From the NCBI GenBank assembly GCA_947452365.1, contig CANGCO010000006.1, forward strand, positions 1 to 64,000: DNA of 64,000 bases, read 5' to 3'. Both the position numbers and the translations under genes were made by a program. Source of the DNA: Caulobacteraceae bacterium (GTDB lineage Bacteria > Pseudomonadota > Alphaproteobacteria > Caulobacterales > Caulobacteraceae). Under the pieces are notes generated by a model. The model was not told where the DNA came from. It saw nothing but the letters and a program-made list of their open reading frames with translations, and ran no database searches. Positions 59,124 to 64,000 of the stretch are shown piece after piece; position 1 is the first letter of the stretch, and each line of letters opens with the position of its first letter.

Positions 59124-60533
59124 ATGATGTCCGCTAATTCCCTAAGTGGCAAAAGATTGCCTCCTTGGCGCACAGAGCTAGCAGCGCTTGTGGTCTTGGC
59201 CCTGCCTATGGTCTTTACGCAACTGGCCCAGATGGCGGTTATGACGACCGACGTCATTATGCTGGGGCGCTTAAGCCAAACTGCGCTAGCAGCCGGGGCG
59301 ATTGGCAGCACGGTCTATTATTTTGCCTGGCTGATTGGAGCGGGCCCGCCATCGGCCGTCTCGCCCATGGTCGCGCAGAGCCTTGGGGCCGAGCCAGACA
59401 ATAAGGAAGCGGTGCGCGCGATTGTCCGCATGGGGCTGTGGGCTGTGATCTTGATGGCCCTGCCGATGGCGGGCGTGCTGGTTTCAGGACGCTGGGTCCT
59501 GCTGCATCTGGGTCAGGATCCGGTCTTGGCTGATAAGGCCGGTCAGTTCTTGGGCATGCTGGCCGTGGGCCTACCGTTTTCGCTTGGCTTTATGGTCCTG
59601 CGCAATTTTTCTGCGGCGGTGGGCAAGCCTAATGCGGCGCTTTGGGTGATGATGGCCACGATCGGCTTTAATGCCATTGCCGATTACACCCTGATTTTTG
59701 GCCATTTTGGCTTTCCGAGGTTGGAAATGATTGGGGCGGGCCTGGCCACGTCCTGCTCCAGCGTGTTCAGTTTTCTGGCCATGTTGGTGGTGGTCTCGGC
59801 CGATCCGGTAATGCGGCGCTACCGCTTATTTCGCCACTTCTTAAAGCCGGTCTGGGCGCGGCTCGCGGAGGTCTATCGCCTAGGTCTTCCGATTGGCCTG
59901 ACCATGATTTTTGAGGCCATGCTGTTTAATGTCATGACCCTCGTCATGGGCACCTTTGGCGAAGTATCCTTGGCCGCGCACCAGGTTGCACTCAATTTTG
60001 CCTCAGTGACCTTTATGGTGCCCCTAGGCATTGGCATGGCCGCGACGGTTCGGGTCGGCATTGCCACAGGCCGCGGGGATGCGCAGGCGGCACGGCTTGC
60101 AGGTTTTACGGCCATGGGCGTCGGGGTTGGGTTTACGCTTTTAAGCGGGCTGGCCATGGCGTTTTTCGGGGCCCAGATTGCCAGCCTTTATTTTGGGGTC
60201 CCCACGGTCAAGGATAGCCAGGCCATTGTTCTGGCCACCCTGTTTTTAAAGGTCGCTGCGGCCTTCCAACTGGTCGATGCGCTGCAGGTGATTGGCACAC
60301 TGTCTTTGCGCGGTCTGAAAGATACGCGCATGCCCATGATTTTGGCCGGCGGCTCTTATTGGCTGGCGGGCGCGCCCATGTGTCTCTTGCTTGGCCTAGG
60401 CCTGGGTATGCAAGGACTTGGCATCTGGATTGGCCTGGCCTTTGGGTTGGCGGTTGCCGCCGCCGTCATGTGCTGGCGCTTTGAATGGTTGACCCGGACC
60501 GGGCGTTTGGCTGTGGAGGCCGAGGCGGTTTAG
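59124..60533 (+). CDS. MATE family efflux transporter
   Basis: LALPMVFTQLAQMAVMTTDVIMLGRLSQTALAAGAIG and 12-TM pattern. Confidence 0.9.
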   Translation: MMSANSLSGKRLPPWRTELAALVVLALPMVFTQLAQMAVMTTDVIMLGRLSQTALAAGAIGSTVYYFAWLIGAGPPSAVSPMVAQSLGAEPDNKEAVRAIVRMGLWAVILMALPMAGVLVSGRWVLLHLGQDPVLADKAGQFLGMLAVGLPFSLGFMVLRNFSAAVGKPNAALWVMMATIGFNAIADYTLIFGHFGFPRLEMIGAGLATSCSSVFSFLAMLVVVSADPVMRRYRLFRHFLKPVWARLAEVYRLGLPIGLTMIFEAMLFNVMTLVMGTFGEVSLAAHQVALNFASVTFMVPLGIGMAATVRVGIATGRGDAQAARLAGFTAMGVGVGFTLLSGLAMAFFGAQIASLYFGVPTVKDSQAIVLATLFLKVAAAFQLVDALQVIGTLSLRGLKDTRMPMILAGGSYWLAGAPMCLLLGLGLGMQGLGIWIGLAFGLAVAAAVMCWRFEWLTRTGRLAVEAEAV

Positions 60534-60580
60534 GCGTCCCACCCCTTGCATCTGGGCCCTGGCCTTGACATATAGGGAGC

Positions 60581-60673
60581 GGAGATTGGTGGCGGACGTG
60601 GTCCTCGCCAATCCGGTCAGGTCCGGAAGGAAGCAGCCGCAACGAGTTTCGCTACGGGTCGTCGTCAGTCTCC
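60581..60673 (+). ncRNA. ffs: bacterial small SRP RNA (4.5S)
   Basis: GGTCAGGTCCGGAAGGAAGCAGCCGCAACGAG conserved SRP core; ends GGAGA.../...TCTCC pair. Confidence 0.92.
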
Positions 60674-60766
60674 ACCTTATGCTGGTCTTGCAGCTTTTGG
60701 CCTGCAGCCTTGTCGTAATGGATCGCCAGCCCGAGGGTGTCGGGCGATGCTGGGGCCCAAGTCTCA

Positions 60767-62587
60767 ATGACCGATCCGGACGATCCGCAAACCCCGCCTT
60801 GGGCCAGTGATCTGGGGGCCAGTGAACTGGGCGACAATGAACCAGCCGAGCGCGATACGGCGACGCAGGATATGTTTGGCGCGCCGGTGGCGGCGGCTGC
60901 GCCAGCCCCGCTTGACCCCAATGCCGCCTATCAGGTTCTGGCCCGCAAATATCGGCCGCGCACTTTTGAGGACCTGATTGGCCAAGAAGCCATGGTCCGC
61001 ACCCTGGCCAATGCGTTTTCCTCTGGGCGCATTGCCCATGCCTTTATGCTGACGGGCGTGCGCGGGGTCGGCAAGACCACGACGGCACGGCTCTTGGCGC
61101 GGGCGCTGAATTTCGACAGTGACTCCCAACACGGGCCCAGTGTGGGTCTGACCGCCGAGGGCCGTCATTGCCGCGCCATTATTGATGGTCGGCACATGGA
61201 TGTGCTGGAGCTGGATGCCGCCAGCCGTACCGGCGTCGATGATATGCGCGACCTGTTGGACAGTGTGCGCTATGGCCCGGTTGAGGCGCGCTACAAGGTC
61301 TATGTGATCGACGAAGTACACATGCTGTCCAAGGGCGCATTTAATGCCCTGCTCAAGACGCTGGAAGAGCCGCCGCCGCACGCCAAATTCATTTTTGCCA
61401 CCACCGAAATCCGCAAGGTTCCGGTCACCATCCTGTCGCGCTGCCAACGCTTTGACCTGCGCCGGGTCGAGCCGGATGTGCTGGTTAAGCACCTAGACAA
61501 GATCTGCAAGGCCGAGGGCGCCCTGGTCGATGCCGATGGTCTGGCCCTGATTGCCCGCGCCGCTGAAGGCTCAGTGCGCGATGGTCTGTCCTTACTGGAC
61601 CAGGCCATTGTCCAGGCCGATCGTGGTCAGGTGGTTGGGTTTGACATTGTCCGCGACATGTTGGGCCTGGCCGACCGGGCCCAGACCATTGCCCTGTTTG
61701 AACAGGTCCTGGGCGGCGATGTCGCCACGGCCATGACGACTTATCGGACCCTTTACGGGTTTGGCGCGGATCCGGCCGTGATCATGATGGACCTGCTGGA
61801 ACATTGCCACGCTTCCTCGATCGCCAAGGTCTTGGGGCCAGATGCCCTTGCCCTGCCCAAGGACCAGTCGGCGCGGCTCGCGGCCGTGGGGGCCCAGGTC
61901 TCGGCCGGCAGCTTAGCGCGGGTCTGGCAGATGCTGCTCAAGGCGCATGAGGAAACCCAGCGTGCGCCCGATCCCAAGGCCGCCGCCGAAATGGCCCTGA
62001 TCCGCCTGTGCTATGCCTCCAGCCTGCCTGGCCCCGAAGAGGCGCTCAAGGCGCTGCGCTCAGGCGATAACTCTGGCGGTGCGCCCAGTGGTGGGACGAG
62101 TGGCGGGCCTGGCGGGGGTTCAGGGTCTGGTAGCGCGGCGCGGATGATGGCGGCACCGGCGACCATGGCCAATGCCTCGGCCGTGCCCAATCTGCAATCT
62201 TTTGAAGATGTGGTGAGCCTGATTACGGCCAGGCGCGATGTGGGACTAAAACTGGATGTCGAGCGCTATATGCGCCCGATCGCCTTTCGCCAGGGCGCGA
62301 TTACGTTCGAGCCCGCGCCCGGCGCGCCCAATAGCCTGGCCCAGCGCTTGTCGCAGCGGCTAAAGGAATGGACCGGCCAGCCTTGGCTGGTTGCCGCCGA
62401 GGGCGCTGGCGGCGCGGAAAGCCTTTTGGAGCGGGAAAAGCGCGAAGATGGCGATCTGCGGCTAGCGGTTGCGGCCGATCCCTTTGTGCAATCGGTCATG
62501 AGCGCTTTTCCGGGCACAGAAATCACAGAAATCCGCACCCTGATCCTATCGGCTGAATCGGCCCCGCAAGAGGCCGAGGAGGACTGA
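60767..62587 (+). CDS. dnaX: DNA polymerase III subunit gamma/tau
   Basis: YQVLARKYRPRTFEDLIGQEAMVRTLANAF...GVRGVGKTTTARLLARALN...DVLELDAASRTGVDDMRDLLD; ATG at 60767. Confidence 0.95.
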   Translation: MTDPDDPQTPPWASDLGASELGDNEPAERDTATQDMFGAPVAAAAPAPLDPNAAYQVLARKYRPRTFEDLIGQEAMVRTLANAFSSGRIAHAFMLTGVRGVGKTTTARLLARALNFDSDSQHGPSVGLTAEGRHCRAIIDGRHMDVLELDAASRTGVDDMRDLLDSVRYGPVEARYKVYVIDEVHMLSKGAFNALLKTLEEPPPHAKFIFATTEIRKVPVTILSRCQRFDLRRVEPDVLVKHLDKICKAEGALVDADGLALIARAAEGSVRDGLSLLDQAIVQADRGQVVGFDIVRDMLGLADRAQTIALFEQVLGGDVATAMTTYRTLYGFGADPAVIMMDLLEHCHASSIAKVLGPDALALPKDQSARLAAVGAQVSAGSLARVWQMLLKAHEETQRAPDPKAAAEMALIRLCYASSLPGPEEALKALRSGDNSGGAPSGGTSGGPGGGSGSGSAARMMAAPATMANASAVPNLQSFEDVVSLITARRDVGLKLDVERYMRPIAFRQGAITFEPAPGAPNSLAQRLSQRLKEWTGQPWLVAAEGAGGAESLLEREKREDGDLRLAVAADPFVQSVMSAFPGTEITEIRTLILSAESAPQEAEED

Positions 62588-63193
62588 TTGGCTGCGGCAG
62601 GTCCCGAAATTGAGCGACTGATCGCGCTTCTGTCCAAACTGCCCGGCCTTGGCCCGCGCTCGGCGCGGCGGGCGGCCTTGGCCTTGCTCAAGCGGCGCGA
62701 GCAGCTCTTACTGCCCCTTACCCAGGCCATGAGCGATGCAGCCGATCGTGTCCGGGCCTGTGGCACCTGCGGCGCGCTCGATACCTGCGATCCGTGTGCG
62801 ATCTGCGCCGATGGTTCGCGCGATGGCCGCATGATCTGTGTGGTTGAGGAGGTTGGCGGCCTTTGGGCATTAGAGCGCGGCGGCACGTTTCGCGGCCGCT
62901 ATCATGTGCTTGGCGGCCTATTATCGGCCCTAGACGGGGTAGGGCCCGAGGCCTTGCGGGTTGAGGAACTGATCGGCCGGGTGGACGAGTCCGAGGTGCG
63001 CGAAGTTATTTTGGCCCTACCCGCAACCGTCGATGGTCAGACCACGGCGCATTATCTGGCCGACCGGCTGGCAGGCGCGGGCAATTCGGTTTCAGTGACC
63101 ATGCTGGCCCGCGGCGTACCCGTCGGCGGCGAGCTTGACTGGCTCGATGACGGCACGATTGCCCAGGCCCTGCGGGCCAGACGCCCCGCCTAA
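62588..63193 (+). CDS. recR: recombination mediator RecR
   Basis: TTG start directly after the dnaX stop. [24 protein letters not shown]4 zinc finger [16 protein letters not shown], Toprim [12 protein letters not shown]. Confidence 0.95.
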   Translation: MAAAGPEIERLIALLSKLPGLGPRSARRAALALLKRREQLLLPLTQAMSDAADRVRACGTCGALDTCDPCAICADGSRDGRMICVVEEVGGLWALERGGTFRGRYHVLGGLLSALDGVGPEALRVEELIGRVDESEVREVILALPATVDGQTTAHYLADRLAGAGNSVSVTMLARGVPVGGELDWLDDGTIAQALRARRPA

Positions 63194-63200
63194 GGCAAGC

Positions 63201-64000
63201 TCAGGCCGCCTTGGCCAATTGCTCGATAATATCGGCGGGGAAGGGGCTGTTAAAGGCCGACATGCCTAGGTTCTGACGGATGGTCGCAATCGGCTGGTCC
63301 CAGACCGCCTGCCAATCGAGCGGGATCAAGGAGGCACTGCGCCGACCATGGGTCCAGGCCCCCAAGACGGTTTCCAGCACAAAGGGCAGGGCACCCGGAT
63401 TGTCTGAGGCCGCCGCGCCCGTCGCAACCACGGCCAAGAACATGGCCGAATAGCCATGGCCGCACTGGGCCAATTGAAACGCCGAAATGCCAACCTCGTG
63501 CAGGGCAGTCAGTTCATAGCCTGCCAGCAAATGGATCAGGTCATGCGATTGCAGCATGCGCGTATTGATAAAATCGTGTGGCGCGGCCAGGCTGGACAGG
63601 GCTAGAACGTCGCGATCAAGCACTTCAAGATCAAAGCCATTATCGACGATCTGGCGATAAAACGCATGGCCGAGCGAGCCTTCGGGGCAGATGGCTAGGC
63701 TTTCCAGATCAAATTGGGGCGGCAGGCCCTTGGCAGCGGTTTCGCGTACATTAGGATAGGCATAATAGGCGACGCCCAGTCGCGCCGAAAAGGCCTCGGA
63801 CAGGTGCCTGCCTAGATCGGCTGTGCGGGCCGTGACATCCAGCGCACCGCCGCCGCCGGAACCGGACGCATTGACCAGGGCCCAGAACGGGTCCCACACG
63901 GCATCGGGCACCCGCGCCTCGCCGTGATCGGCAATATCAATCTCGGGGCCACCAACCGCCTCGCCCTGCCAGCCGAGCGCTGCAGCATCATAGGTTCGCG
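63201..64000 (-). CDS. Coq4 family ubiquinone biosynthesis protein, 5' end beyond window
   Basis: FINTRMLQSHDLIHLLAGYELTALHEVGISAFQLAQCGHGYS; frame stays open from 63911 to the window edge. Confidence 0.82.
   Translation of the reverse strand, partial: RTYDAAALGWQGEAVGGPEIDIADHGEARVPDAVWDPFWALVNASGSGGGGALDVTARTADLGRHLSEAFSARLGVAYYAYPNVRETAAKGLPPQFDLESLAICPEGSLGHAFYRQIVDNGFDLEVLDRDVLALSSLAAPHDFINTRMLQSHDLIHLLAGYELTALHEVGISAFQLAQCGHGYSAMFLAVVATGAAASDNPGALPFVLETVLGAWTHGRRSASLIPLDWQAVWDQPIATIRQNLGMSAFNSPFPADIIEQLAKAA

Noticed and set aside
61130-61200. Loss of zinc-binding cysteines in DnaX as a novelty
   Set aside because: The sequence resembles the degenerate zinc module expected in alphaproteobacterial DnaX; not special to this window.
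60764-61492. 242-aa ORF antisense to dnaX
   Set aside because: Fully inside the conserved dnaX coding region; shadow ORF.
62266-62886. 206-aa ORF antisense to dnaX/recR junction
   Set aside because: Ser/Arg/Pro-rich shadow translation over two confident genes.

Overview
64-kb window of an alphaproteobacterial chromosome. Caulobacterales-like character is inferred from GcrA, a MucR-type regulator, the two-domain dCTP deaminase, an ffs-dnaX-recR block and argD-argF-hslO. Main blocks: (i) 1-4.9 kb, a compact operon of poorly characterised envelope/secreted proteins: an edge-truncated large protein, two tandem paralogous secreted helical proteins, a small lipoprotein, and a Ser/Gly/Tyr-rich low-complexity secreted protein. 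(ii) 4.9-5.3 kb, an SDR pseudogene, then a secreted alanine racemase-family protein. (iii) 6.7-23 kb, a surface-glycan island with two FkbM methyltransferases, two paralogous GT2 glycosyltransferases, RfbF, RfbH, NeuB, two extended SDRs, an operon of classical SDRs with a TIM-barrel isomerase and an acetolactate-synthase-like ThDP enzyme, and a PhyH oxygenase. RfbF + RfbH + the ThDP enzyme suggests branched-chain CDP-deoxysugar (yersiniose-like) chemistry. (iv) 23-33.6 kb, a catabolic/oxygenase region. (v) 33.7-37.9 kb, a divergent GT41/OGT-like protein, a DHA2 efflux pump, and an XRE-S24 regulator broken by an amber codon. (vi) 38-64 kb, mostly conserved genes (MucR, CheW, RsuA, RsmC, CYP153-like P450, Coq7, DsbB, two MCPs flanking a tRNA-Leu, GcrA, arginine genes, Hsp33, ApaG, MetZ, Dcd, MATE, SRP RNA, DnaX, RecR, Coq4). 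Strongest leads: the yersiniose-like gene set, the novel envelope operon, and a shared upstream motif TAATTAWYGCTAC linking both MCP genes to the GT41-like gene (possible motility/flagellin glycosylation regulon). All product names are read from the sequence by eye; no database search was run.
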